A DNA stretch of 64,000 nt, from the NCBI RefSeq assembly GCF_001885945.1, contig NZ_JXKQ01000001.1, positions 248,001 through 312,000 of the forward strand, read 5' to 3'. The translations under genes were made by a program, and so were the position numbers. The notes below the pieces were generated by a model, which was not told the DNA's origin, made no database searches, and was given only the letters and a program-made list of their open reading frames with translations. Of this stretch, positions 34,932 to 43,378 are shown in pieces (position 1 is the stretch's first letter; every line of letters begins with the position of its first letter). This DNA comes from Enterococcus hermanniensis. Lineage in GTDB: Bacteria; Bacillota; Bacilli; Lactobacillales; Enterococcaceae.

Positions 34932-35957
34932 ATGTTAAATTTTGAAAGCGACTATTTAGAAGGTGCTCATGAGAAGATTTTACAACGAATGCTTGAAACC
35001 AATGAAGAAAAACTGACTGGCTATGGTCATGATAAATATTCAGCTTCCGCTGTCGACAAAATTCGCCAAGCTTGCCTTTGTCCAGAAGCTGATGTCTATT
35101 TTATTTCTGGTGGTACATTGACAAATGCTTTAGTGATTGCTTCCATGCTAAAAAAATATGAAGGTGTTTTAGCCGCCGAAACAGCACATATCGCAACTCA
35201 TGAAACAGGTGCGATCGAATATTCCGGGCACAAAGTCTTGACGTTGCCACAAACCCAAGGAAAGATTTCAGCCACGCAAGTTCGCGACTATTTGACAACT
35301 TTTTGGGCTGATGCTAATCACGAATTTATGGTCTTCCCAGGCATGGTGTATCTATCTCACCCAACTGAGTATGGCACACTTTATTCCAAAGAAGAGCTAC
35401 AAGCTATTTCAGAAGTTTGTCATGACTATCAGATTCCTTTATTTTTAGATGGTGCTCGACTTGGCTATGGTTTAGCTAGTCCCGAATCAGATTTGTCTTT
35501 ACCGATGATTGCAGAATATTGTGACGTTTTTTATATTGGGGGGACTAAGGTTGGAGCCTTTTTAGGTGAAGCCATCGTCTTTACAAAGCATAATTGTCCA
35601 GAGTACTTCTTAGCTCATATGAAACAACAAGGTGCCTTATTGGCAAAAGGTCGATTATTAGGGTTGCAATTTGATACCTTATTTACTGATCAATTGTACC
35701 TTACGATTAGTCAACATGCGATCGCCATGGCTATGCGGTTAAAAAAAGGCTTGCAAGAAAAAAACTATCGCTTCTATCTTGATTCGCCTACAAACCAACA
35801 ATTTATCGTGATTCAAAATAAGCAATTAGAGGAACTTAAAAAGAAGGTAGCTTTTGGTTTTTGGGAAACCTTTGATGAGTCGCATTCTGTGATCCGATTT
35901 GCCACTAGTTGGGCGACCAAGGAAGCCGATATCGACGAATTATTAACGTTATTGTAA
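34932..35957 (+). CDS. PLP-dependent low-specificity L-threonine aldolase family
   Basis: 341 residues of the aspartate-aminotransferase fold. The start MLNFESDYLEGAHEKIL, the ISGGTLTN loop, the LDGARLGYG Asp/Arg motif and the PLP-Lys in IGGTKVGA (about residue 201) identify the threonine aldolase family. It would split L-threonine or allo-threonine into glycine and acetaldehyde. It starts after GAGAGGAG and has its own terminator. Confidence 0.82.
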   Translation: MLNFESDYLEGAHEKILQRMLETNEEKLTGYGHDKYSASAVDKIRQACLCPEADVYFISGGTLTNALVIASMLKKYEGVLAAETAHIATHETGAIEYSGHKVLTLPQTQGKISATQVRDYLTTFWADANHEFMVFPGMVYLSHPTEYGTLYSKEELQAISEVCHDYQIPLFLDGARLGYGLASPESDLSLPMIAEYCDVFYIGGTKVGAFLGEAIVFTKHNCPEYFLAHMKQQGALLAKGRLLGLQFDTLFTDQLYLTISQHAIAMAMRLKKGLQEKNYRFYLDSPTNQQFIVIQNKQLEELKKKVAFGFWETFDESHSVIRFATSWATKEADIDELLTLL

Positions 35958-35961
35958 AAAA

Positions 35962-36006
35962 AGGACTGAGACAAAGTAGAGCCTACTTTTGTCTCAGCCC
36001 TTTTTA
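35962..36006. terminator. Bidirectional terminator
   Basis: Hairpin GGACTGAGACAAAGTA / TACTTTTGTCTCAGCCC; a member of the dispersed GAGACAAAAGTA-type hairpin family. Lies between convergent genes. Confidence 0.88.
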
Positions 36007-37566
36007 TAAACTAATTAGTCGGTAAATCATACAAGCTACGTAGCATTCATAACTTTCTGAAAAACGCGTAACATTATAGCCTAAGGTTTCACTGATCTTT
36101 TTGATCCGATATTTTACTGTATTTTTATGAATCTGCAATTGATCACTACAGGCTTGGAAATCAGCCCCTGCATCTAATAAAAAGCTACATAACGTCGCTA
36201 ATTGTTCTTTGCTACTCATAATCGGAGCCAAGATGCTCATAGTTTCTTCGACCTCTGCTTGTCCTGTCTGAATCAAATGACTGGCATGTGCTACTTGGCG
36301 AATCTCACTGATCGAAAAATTTCGCTTGCCGTGAAAAACTTTTGGTAATCGCATCGTTGCTTCGCTAACTAGTTGATAGGATTTTCTTACATCGTTAGTA
36401 TTCCTCATTTGAGGGCAAAAAACAACCGTTTCAATATTGGCTTCAAAAAGAGTATTTCGCAAATACTTTCTGCCCAATTCCAGCTCTGAACCAGCGTGCT
36501 GATAATTACCGAGTAAAACAATCAATTGATCATCAATCATTTGGACAATTGACGTTTTATAGAATTTTGAAACGTAAGTCAATAAGTCTTCACGTATTTC
36601 CTTGACCGATCGAATATCATTCAATTGCAGCAACCACATCAAACCAATCCCCTTGACGTCGATTTCCAGATGATTCGCCAAGCGATACATTTTTTCACTT
36701 TCATCATTTAGAATGGCTTGGACTAATGCATATTCACTAACTTCCCCATGTTTTTTGCCCCAGAGATTTGTTGCTACTTGCAAAAGTTCAATTGATTGTT
36801 CCCATTCATGTTGGCTTAAAAAATCATGTTCTTTGATCATATAAAAATGTAAGATTCCATGACCTTTATGATACAGTTCTTTGTAATAGATCGAATAGTC
36901 GTTTTTTTGGACTTGCTCACCTTCTTCGATGACCACTCGGCGCAAAAGCTGCTCCAAATCTAGTGACGAATTACGTGGCCACTTGATTTCATTGATTACT
37001 TCATTATCAGGATTCGTCAAGACGATGTTGACTCGTAAAATATCTGATAATAATTTCAACGTCACTTCAACTGTACGCAAATGTTCCGGTAATAAAGAGG
37101 CTTTTTCTAAGACTTCATTGACGATATTTTCTGTCGAACGATCTTTTAAAATTTCAGCCATTACATCGGCAATGACTTCACTATACCGAATATGACTTTG
37201 GTCTTTTGGCATCTGAATGATCACAAAATCCAACTCTTCTGCCGTTTTTAAAACTTCTGGTGCCAATGTTGGCATGACGATCCCGACATAATACAAAATA
37301 ATTCCTAATTCACCCATTTTGTGTAACTGACTGATCGTTTCACATTGTTTTGCGCTATCATCTTTGATGTTGAAAAAAGAAGTCAATGCCAATTCTCCAG
37401 AATGATACTCACTTATTTCTGTGAAGGCACCCCAATCATCCAGATCAGAAATCTCTAAAAAAGACAGGGCGGAAACGGTCTGATTTAAGCTATTTTTTCC
37501 AGTTAATAGCTGTGCTTCACGTAAAGAAGGTAACTCCAACAACTCTTTTAATTTAGCCCCCAACAC
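36004..37566 (-). CDS. PucR-family transcriptional regulator
   Basis: 520 residues. An N-terminal PucR domain (about 1-125) is followed by a GGDEF-like/CdaR middle part and a C-terminal helix-turn-helix (about 455-515; ACSDQLQIHKNTVKYRIKKI). PucR proteins control purine or amino-acid catabolism and usually act as activators. The start is GTG 37566 (3 nt from GGAGGG) or TTG 37563 (6 nt), giving near-identical proteins. It reads away from clpP and the amino-acid permease at 38734; with no catabolic genes beside it, that permease is a possible target. The effector is unknown. Confidence 0.8.
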   Translation of the reverse strand: MLGAKLKELLELPSLREAQLLTGKNSLNQTVSALSFLEISDLDDWGAFTEISEYHSGELALTSFFNIKDDSAKQCETISQLHKMGELGIILYYVGIVMPTLAPEVLKTAEELDFVIIQMPKDQSHIRYSEVIADVMAEILKDRSTENIVNEVLEKASLLPEHLRTVEVTLKLLSDILRVNIVLTNPDNEVINEIKWPRNSSLDLEQLLRRVVIEEGEQVQKNDYSIYYKELYHKGHGILHFYMIKEHDFLSQHEWEQSIELLQVATNLWGKKHGEVSEYALVQAILNDESEKMYRLANHLEIDVKGIGLMWLLQLNDIRSVKEIREDLLTYVSKFYKTSIVQMIDDQLIVLLGNYQHAGSELELGRKYLRNTLFEANIETVVFCPQMRNTNDVRKSYQLVSEATMRLPKVFHGKRNFSISEIRQVAHASHLIQTGQAEVEETMSILAPIMSSKEQLATLCSFLLDAGADFQACSDQLQIHKNTVKYRIKKISETLGYNVTRFSESYECYVACMIYRLISL

Positions 37567-37681
37567 ATTCCCTCCTTATTTTTTTCACATCAAATTTTAT
37601 GCTTTTTCTAACATTATCAGATTCATATTTGCTTGTCTATTCAAACTTCTCAGAAAAATCAGATTATTTTGACCAAATAAA

Positions 37682-37781
37682 AAGAGGTTGAGAAAAAAGC
37701 AACAATCAAGCGGACCTTCCAAGTTAGTTTTTTAGACTAACTATTGGGTAGCACTTCAAATTACTTTCATCTCAGCCTCTT
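37682..37781. repeat. 100-nt imperfect inverted repeat downstream of the clpP paralogue
   Basis: Outer arms AAGAGGTTGAGA (37682-37693) and TCTCAGCCTCTT (37770-37781) pair. Inner arms AGTTAGT (37722-37728) and ACTAACT (37736-37742) pair, and further partial pairs lie between. A T-rich tract follows on the minus strand, so it can terminate the clpP transcript, but it is much longer than the other terminators here. Confidence 0.6.
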
Positions 37782-37788
37782 GGATTAT

Positions 37789-38379
37789 TTATTTATTTAT
37801 TGCATCGTCTGATTCCACGATTTTTCCAACGATCCCATAATCTTTGGCTTCTACTGCTGACAACCAGAAATTACGATCGGTATCTTTTTCGATTTGTTCT
37901 AGTGTTTGCCCCGTGGCATTGGCAATCAATTGATTGACCCGTTTACGCATGCGCAAAATTTCTTTGGCTTCGATTTGAATTTCTGTTGATTGACCTTGGA
38001 TTCCACCAGCTGGTTGATGGATCATGTAGCGCGTATTCGGTAGGCTATATCGATCTTCTTTTTCAGCAGCTAGATAAATCGTGATCCCCGCACTTGCAAC
38101 CCAACCGGTTCCGATCATTTTTACTTTTGGTTTGATAAAGCGGATCACGTCATGGATCGTATCACCCGATTCCACATGCCCTCCTTGGCTATTAATAAAC
38201 AGTGTGATCGGTTCATCACTGAGCGCAGACAAGTACAATAATTGTTCTGTCACGGTCTTGGCTAACTCTTGATTGATCTCGCCGTAAATTAAAATCGTCC
38301 GTTGTTTCAATAATTTCAACAACATGGGATTTTTTTCTTCCATTTTTTCTGTTTCTTCTTCATTTAAAAAATTATTCAT
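37789..38379 (-). CDS. ClpP-family protease paralogue with Asn at the catalytic Asp position
   Basis: 196 residues of the ClpP fold. The nucleophile Ser96 (WVASAGI) and His121 (YMIHQP) are in place. The position of the third residue, Asp in the usual 'ERDxF(L/M)S' motif, is Asn170 here (DTDRNFWLSAVEAKDYG). The oxyanion-region sequence GWVASAG also differs from the usual GQAASMG. Such Asn variants are known in Listeria ClpP1, a paralogue that works with ClpP2. This is therefore probably the second ClpP of the cell, not the main one. It starts after GAGGAGG. It is monocistronic. Confidence 0.82.
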   Translation of the reverse strand: MNNFLNEEETEKMEEKNPMLLKLLKQRTILIYGEINQELAKTVTEQLLYLSALSDEPITLFINSQGGHVESGDTIHDVIRFIKPKVKMIGTGWVASAGITIYLAAEKEDRYSLPNTRYMIHQPAGGIQGQSTEIQIEAKEILRMRKRVNQLIANATGQTLEQIEKDTDRNFWLSAVEAKDYGIVGKIVESDDAINK

Positions 38380-38733
38380 GTGATGATCCTCCTCTTTCTT
38401 CTATCTTAATTAAGTATAGCCAAAAAATTTTAGAATGAACAGAAAGAGCTTTCAAAACCATCTTATTCTTCTTCGAATGAGAAAATATGCTAAACTAGCC
38501 GTAAAAAGACAGATTTTAGTGGCACAATTCGAATTTTTATGGGAAGATAGATCGTATTTTGTCTATAGAAGGGGGATCTTCGTGGCCTATCGAAATAAGC
38601 CTCCATCATTCGCTCCATTTGATTAAACTATTTGAATCCAAATTTTATATTCTTTTGATATATGAAATTTAAGAATCAAACTTATTTTTACCTGTAAAAA
38701 TAATTACTTTAATACGAAATAGGAGTATGTGAA
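38380..38733. other. Intergenic region with a possible 14-codon ORF
   Basis: Between divergent clpP and the permease. A GTG at 38582 has the strong ribosome site AAGGGGG six nt before it and opens a 14-codon frame (VAYRNKPPS... ending at 38626). The same frame is open back to 38435 without a ribosome site. A TATGCT at 38486-38491 may be a -10. The rest is AT-rich and featureless. Confidence 0.35.
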
Positions 38734-40170
38734 ATGATCGAGGAAAAGAAAAGTTTTATCTCATGGCCTGTGCTTGCCATGATGTCGTTTGTTACTGTTA
38801 TCGGTTTTGATGATATTATTTATAATTTTGCCAACCAAGGTTTAGGCGTTATTACTTCTTGGATTATTTTATTGCTATTATATGTGATTCCTTATTCATT
38901 GATGGTTGGACAACTAGGTTCCGTCTTCAATCATGAAGGTGGCGGTTTGACCTCTTGGGTACGAGGAACGAGTGGTGATCGTCTAGGTTACTTTACTGCT
39001 TGGACGTATTGGGCAGCCTCGATTCCTTATGTTGTAGATACTGCAAATGCAGTGGTTGTTGGTTTTGGTTGGCTATTCAATGGCAATGATTCGATGGAAG
39101 ATACGATGTCGAATTCAATGTTTGCTTTGTTGACGTTTTGCGTGTTCTTAGCCTTTATTTTCTTACAACGTCGCTTCAAAAAATCATTAGAAGTATTGAG
39201 TACGATCGGTGGCGGTGCGATGTTCATCATGGCTTTACTCTTTGTCTTTATGACATTTGCTTCATTATTTATGCCAAACGGTCATATCGAAACACAACCG
39301 ATGAATCTTGGTGCAATCGTCCCTAAGTTTAATCTACATTACTTAACAACGATTGGTTTACTGATCTATGCCATCAACGGGGCTGAATTAGTCGCACCTT
39401 TCGTAACCCGAATGAAAAAACCACAGCGTGAATTTCCAAAGGCTATGATTATGCTGACGGTCATGACGATCTTTTTAACGGTTTTCGGTTCATTCTCCCT
39501 AGGGGTCTTCTTCAATGCCCATCATTTACCAAATAATTTAAAAATGAATGGCTCTTACTATGCTTTTCAACGCTTGGGTGAATTTTTCCATCTTGGCAAT
39601 GCATTGATGTATGTGTTTGCAGTGACTCAAATCATTTATATGTGCGCCTTGTTAGCTGTTTTATTGGATGCTATGACTCGGATGTTGATTTCTGACACAG
39701 GTAAACAATTTATGCCGAAAAAATTAACAAAATTAAATGCTGATGGTTTACCCATCAATGGTTATATCTTAACCACGGCTTTGAGTGCCTTCATCTTATT
39801 ATTAGGTGTTTTCTTACCGGAAATGAACGATATTTTCAACTGGCTGTTAAATCTAAATGGTATTATCTCCCCAGGTGTGACTTGTTGGATTTTTTATGCC
39901 TTTATCAAGATTCGTTTGGATAGTCGAAAATTCCAATCAGATTATGTCTTTATCAAAAATGACCGGATGGCTGTTTTTGTGGGTGGCTGGTGCTTGGTCG
40001 TTACGATCATCGCAACATTATTTGGCGTCTTACCCCAAGATGCTCCATATGGCTCAAGCCTATTCTGGCACGAATTGATCATCAATATCGTTGGGATCGT
40101 GGTCTTGATCGGTTTAGGATTCATTATGCCGATGCTAGCCAAACGCGAACGCGAAAAAGTAACTGAATAA
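38734..40170 (+). CDS. APC-superfamily amino-acid permease
   Basis: 478 residues with about twelve membrane helices. The first helix has GFDDIIYNFANQGLG, where APC transporters normally carry the unwound substrate-binding stretch. The FNHEGGGLTSWVRG segment and later AINGAELVAPFVTRMKKP (helix 6 and loop) fit amino-acid permeases of the glutamate/GABA antiporter or YfnA-like type. It starts after ATAGGAG. A PucR-type regulator is encoded two genes away. Substrate unknown. Confidence 0.75.
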   Translation: MIEEKKSFISWPVLAMMSFVTVIGFDDIIYNFANQGLGVITSWIILLLLYVIPYSLMVGQLGSVFNHEGGGLTSWVRGTSGDRLGYFTAWTYWAASIPYVVDTANAVVVGFGWLFNGNDSMEDTMSNSMFALLTFCVFLAFIFLQRRFKKSLEVLSTIGGGAMFIMALLFVFMTFASLFMPNGHIETQPMNLGAIVPKFNLHYLTTIGLLIYAINGAELVAPFVTRMKKPQREFPKAMIMLTVMTIFLTVFGSFSLGVFFNAHHLPNNLKMNGSYYAFQRLGEFFHLGNALMYVFAVTQIIYMCALLAVLLDAMTRMLISDTGKQFMPKKLTKLNADGLPINGYILTTALSAFILLLGVFLPEMNDIFNWLLNLNGIISPGVTCWIFYAFIKIRLDSRKFQSDYVFIKNDRMAVFVGGWCLVVTIIATLFGVLPQDAPYGSSLFWHELIINIVGIVVLIGLGFIMPMLAKREREKVTE

Positions 40171-40177
40171 TAGACTG

Positions 40178-40220
40178 AGGTTAAAGCAAAAGGAACCGTC
40201 TTTTGTTTTAACCTTTTTTG
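40178..40220 (+). terminator. Intrinsic terminator after the permease
   Basis: Hairpin AGGTTAAAGCAAAAG / CTTTTGTTTTAACCT with a 7-nt loop and a T run. Confidence 0.85.
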
Positions 40221-40361
40221 TTACCTTTACTCCTACCCAAAGATGCGACGACTAACTTATTCCTTTGGGACTATTCAAAAACGGACTTCTCCATGTTAAG
40301 ATAAATCCTAAATGTTATTTCATTTAATTTTAATCAAACTAATAGAAACGGGTGTGGGGAT

Positions 40362-41060
40362 ATGTTTTTAGGTTCGGTGGTGAATTGTCTTGCCATCATT
40401 GCGGGGAGTTTTGCCGGAGTTGTTTTACGAAATATCACTGAGCAAACCAAAGATACTGTAACGAAAGGGATCGCGTTAGGGGTCATTGCGCTTGCGATCC
40501 AAATGTCAATGCAGGCCAGTTCGTTTATTATCATTATCATCAGCATTTGTATCGGCGGAATGATTGGTGAATTTTTAAAGATCGAAGACTCGATGACGCG
40601 CTTAGGTTTGTTTTTAGAAAACCGTTTTGCCCGCGGTAATAGTAATTTTGCTGAAGGATTTGTGACGGCGACCTTGATTTATCTCATCGGCTCGATGGGA
40701 ATCATCGGCGCAATCCAAAGCGGTGTGACCGGTGACCATCAAACACTGTTTACAAAATCTGTGATGGATGGATTTATGTCGATCATGTTGACCGCATCTC
40801 TTGGTATCGGTGTATTGTTCTCAGCCTTTCCAGTTTTGATTTATCAAGGCGCAATCACGATTTTTGCAAGTATCATCATACGCTATTTACCAAAAGAATT
40901 ATTGGATATGTTGATGAACGAAATCAGCGCGATTGGTGGTTTAATGATCCTAGCCATTGGTCTTAATGTCATGAAATTGACGAAGATTCGGGTTTCAAAT
41001 TATCTACCAGGTATCGTGGTACTGATCGTTATCATGGTCGTACAATATTATTATTTTTAA
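40362..41060 (+). CDS. DUF554-family membrane protein (YqgA-like)
   Basis: 232 residues with about seven membrane helices. The start MFLGSVVNCLAIIAGSFAG and the later YLIGSMGIIGAIQSG and SAIGGLMILAIGLNV are the DUF554 signature. The family is common in Firmicutes, and its transport role is not established. The ribosome site is GTGGGG. It is monocistronic with a terminator. Confidence 0.82.
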   Translation: MFLGSVVNCLAIIAGSFAGVVLRNITEQTKDTVTKGIALGVIALAIQMSMQASSFIIIIISICIGGMIGEFLKIEDSMTRLGLFLENRFARGNSNFAEGFVTATLIYLIGSMGIIGAIQSGVTGDHQTLFTKSVMDGFMSIMLTASLGIGVLFSAFPVLIYQGAITIFASIIIRYLPKELLDMLMNEISAIGGLMILAIGLNVMKLTKIRVSNYLPGIVVLIVIMVVQYYYF

Positions 41061-41096
41061 AAATCGCTGAGCCAAGTGCTCAACGGTTTTTTTTTA
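41061..41096 (+). terminator. Intrinsic terminator after the DUF554 gene
   Basis: Imperfect hairpin AAATCGCTGAGC / GCTCAACGGTTT followed by eight T residues. Confidence 0.75.
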
Positions 41097-41224
41097 CCTA
41101 GAAAATACTTTTTCATCCTTACATCAACGAGCCTTATTTTTCATTTGCTTGTAGTCCTTCTGTTTAAACTACGCCCCGCCTTATTGTATACTAAACAAAT
41201 ACTAGTAATAGAAAGAGGAATTCT

Positions 41225-41968
41225 ATGACAAACGAGCGAAATGAATTAAGTGCCTTCTGGGATAATTTTGCTGAAGAATATGAAGAAATCCAACAAGAAT
41301 CCAGCTTTTTGATTGCGGCAGATTTGGCCGACTTTTTGATTCAACAAAAAATACTGCCTTGTGCTGATTTTTTAGATTTAGCTGGTGGAACGGGACGGTA
41401 TTTAGAAGTGCTCCAATCACATACCCAGCAATATACTTTACTAGATATCTCCGTTGAGATGCTAAAGATCGCTACCACTAAAGCTGCTAAAAATACCCAG
41501 CTGCTCCACCAAGAACAAACAAGTTTTTTATCTACTAACACTAAACGCTACGATGTCGTTTTTTCAGCAATGAATCCAGCAATCCTAACGAAAGACGAAC
41601 TACTAGCCTGTTGTCAGGCAAGCCGCCAATGGGTGTTGCTCTTACGACTCATCGAGGATGAAGACCAGCTCTTTTCGCCCTTTGAAGAAAAAAATCCTGA
41701 TTTATTTTTGAATCAACGCTACAAAAATTATTTGCTCAAAGAACAGATTGGCTTTCAAACTAAGCGCTTTGAATACAAAAAAACAGAAGCTATCACAAAA
41801 AGTTTTTTTCATGATTATTTTGCTTTAGACTTTTCGAGTGAAAAATTAGAGGCACTTACAGAAGAAATCTTTGGCTCAGACCATGAAAGAGCCAATCAGC
41901 AGTCACTAACTTTTGAATTGATTTATTTTCAAGTACCAAACGTTTATAATGAGAATGGTAGTCAGTAG
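41225..41968 (+). CDS. Class I SAM-dependent methyltransferase
   Basis: 247 residues. SAM-binding motif I is FLDLAGGTGRYLE (about 50-62), followed by an acidic residue in TLLDISVEML and motif IV-like YDVVFSAMNPA. The substrate domain is not diagnostic. It starts after AAAGAGGAA and ends 19 bp before the M42 peptidase gene, so the two are probably co-transcribed. Target (small molecule, RNA or protein) is unknown. Confidence 0.75.
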   Translation: MTNERNELSAFWDNFAEEYEEIQQESSFLIAADLADFLIQQKILPCADFLDLAGGTGRYLEVLQSHTQQYTLLDISVEMLKIATTKAAKNTQLLHQEQTSFLSTNTKRYDVVFSAMNPAILTKDELLACCQASRQWVLLLRLIEDEDQLFSPFEEKNPDLFLNQRYKNYLLKEQIGFQTKRFEYKKTEAITKSFFHDYFALDFSSEKLEALTEEIFGSDHERANQQSLTFELIYFQVPNVYNENGSQ

Positions 41969-41987
41969 AAATTAGGAGATGACCTAG

Positions 41988-43061
41988 ATGGAAGAAAAAA
42001 CATTTCAACGGATTAAAGAATTGACCGAATTACAAGGCACAAGTGGCTTTGAAGAAGATATTCGTAGTTATATGCGCACGGCGATCACGCCTTTAGTCGA
42101 TGATGTTCAACAAGATGGCTTGGGCGGAATTTTTGGATTACGACATGCAGCAACGGACAAACCTCGTGTCATGGTTGCGGCTCATATGGACGAAGTTGGT
42201 TTTATGCTGACAGAGATCACTCCGCGTGGTTTATTCAAAGTCGTTCCTTTAGGCGGCTGGAATCCCTACGTTGTTTCTGCTCAACGTTTTACATTAAAAA
42301 CAGCAAAAGGAAATTACCCCTGTATCTCCTCTTCGGTCCCACCACATTTATTACGTGGCACGAGTGGCCAAGGACAAGTAAAAGTAGAAGATATTTTATT
42401 TGATGCCGGTTTCGAATCAAAAGACGAAGCGTTAGCTTTTGGTGTCTTGCCAGGTGATACGATCGTTCCCCAAACCGAAACAGTCAAAACAGCGAATGGA
42501 AAAAATATTATCAGTAAAGCTTGGGATAACCGTTATGGTTGTACCGTCGTTTTAGAAGCTTTGGAAGCCTTACAAAAAGAAACACTGGACTACACTTTGA
42601 TCGCGGGTGCGAATGTGCAAGAAGAAGTCGGTTTACGTGGCGCAAAACCTGCAGTTACTAAATTTGAGCCGGATTTGTTTTTCGCGGTCGACTGTTCAGC
42701 CGCAGATGATCTAGTTACGACCAACGGAACATTTGGTCACTTAGGTGAAGGGACTTTGTTGCGGATCCAAGACCCTGGCATGATTTTGTTGCCTCGTTTG
42801 CGTGAATATTTGTTAGACACTGCTGCGACTCATCATATTCCTTACCAATACTTTGTTTCTAAAGGTGGTACTGATGCTGGCGCGGCTCACACAGCGAATC
42901 AAGGCATCCCAAGTACAGTCATTGGTGTTTGCGGACGCTATATCCATACCCATCAAACAATGTTTAGTATTGCTGATTTTGATGCAGCTAGAGAAATGTT
43001 GATTCAAGTCTTAAAAGGCTTGGATGCAAGTACGATCCAAACAATCGTTGCTGGAAAATAA
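41988..43061 (+). CDS. pepA: M42-family aminopeptidase (glutamyl aminopeptidase, PepA type)
   Basis: 357 residues. Metal and catalytic positions are His in VAAHMDEVGFML, Asp in AWDNRYG, the Glu pair in QEEVGLRG, Asp in AVDCSAADD and the terminal His in GRYIHTHQT. These make a di-zinc cytosolic aminopeptidase that forms large tetrahedral complexes. In lactic bacteria the family removes N-terminal Glu/Asp. It starts after TTAGGAGATGACC. It follows the methyltransferase gene closely. Confidence 0.83.
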   Translation: MEEKTFQRIKELTELQGTSGFEEDIRSYMRTAITPLVDDVQQDGLGGIFGLRHAATDKPRVMVAAHMDEVGFMLTEITPRGLFKVVPLGGWNPYVVSAQRFTLKTAKGNYPCISSSVPPHLLRGTSGQGQVKVEDILFDAGFESKDEALAFGVLPGDTIVPQTETVKTANGKNIISKAWDNRYGCTVVLEALEALQKETLDYTLIAGANVQEEVGLRGAKPAVTKFEPDLFFAVDCSAADDLVTTNGTFGHLGEGTLLRIQDPGMILLPRLREYLLDTAATHHIPYQYFVSKGGTDAGAAHTANQGIPSTVIGVCGRYIHTHQTMFSIADFDAAREMLIQVLKGLDASTIQTIVAGK

Positions 43062-43196
43062 CAACTTAATAAAAAATAAATCATTCTAAAAATTTGAATC
43101 GCCGCTATTTTCGTTATATTTAAAGCTTTTATTTAAATATATTGCGCTTTTTACTTGCAATCAACATGACATTCCGTTAAGCTTTAGATATATTAA

Positions 43197-43324
43197 TAAC
43201 ACCTTAGGGGAGTAATCGGCAATAATCTTTGCTGTGATGTCAACAATAAGTTAACCAGTGATGGTTTTCTGGTATCGCATGAAATGGTGAGACCTAAGAC
43301 AAGTGTTCACACTTGCCTTAGGTC
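43197..43324 (+). ncRNA. yybP-ykoY (Mn2+) riboswitch
   Basis: The conserved 5' element (ACCTTAGGGGAGTAATCGG, from 43201) and the 3' element (AATGGTGAGACCTAAG, ending 43298) of the yybP-ykoY class are both present with paired arms between them. An expression-platform terminator follows. The class senses Mn2+ and turns on exporters. It precedes a P-type ATPase gene, as known for a lactococcal and other homologues. Confidence 0.9.
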
Positions 43325-43331
43325 TTTTTTT
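43290..43331 (+). terminator. Riboswitch expression-platform terminator
   Basis: Arms AGACCTAAG (43290-43298) and CTTAGGTCT (43316-43324), with the inner pair ACAAGTGT/ACACTTG and seven T residues. The first arm is the same GAGACCTAAG that closes the riboswitch, so ligand binding and termination are mutually exclusive. Confidence 0.88.
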
Positions 43332-43378
43332 GTCTAAATCGACCATTTCAAGTGAATAAAAAAATTGGAGGATCCAAA

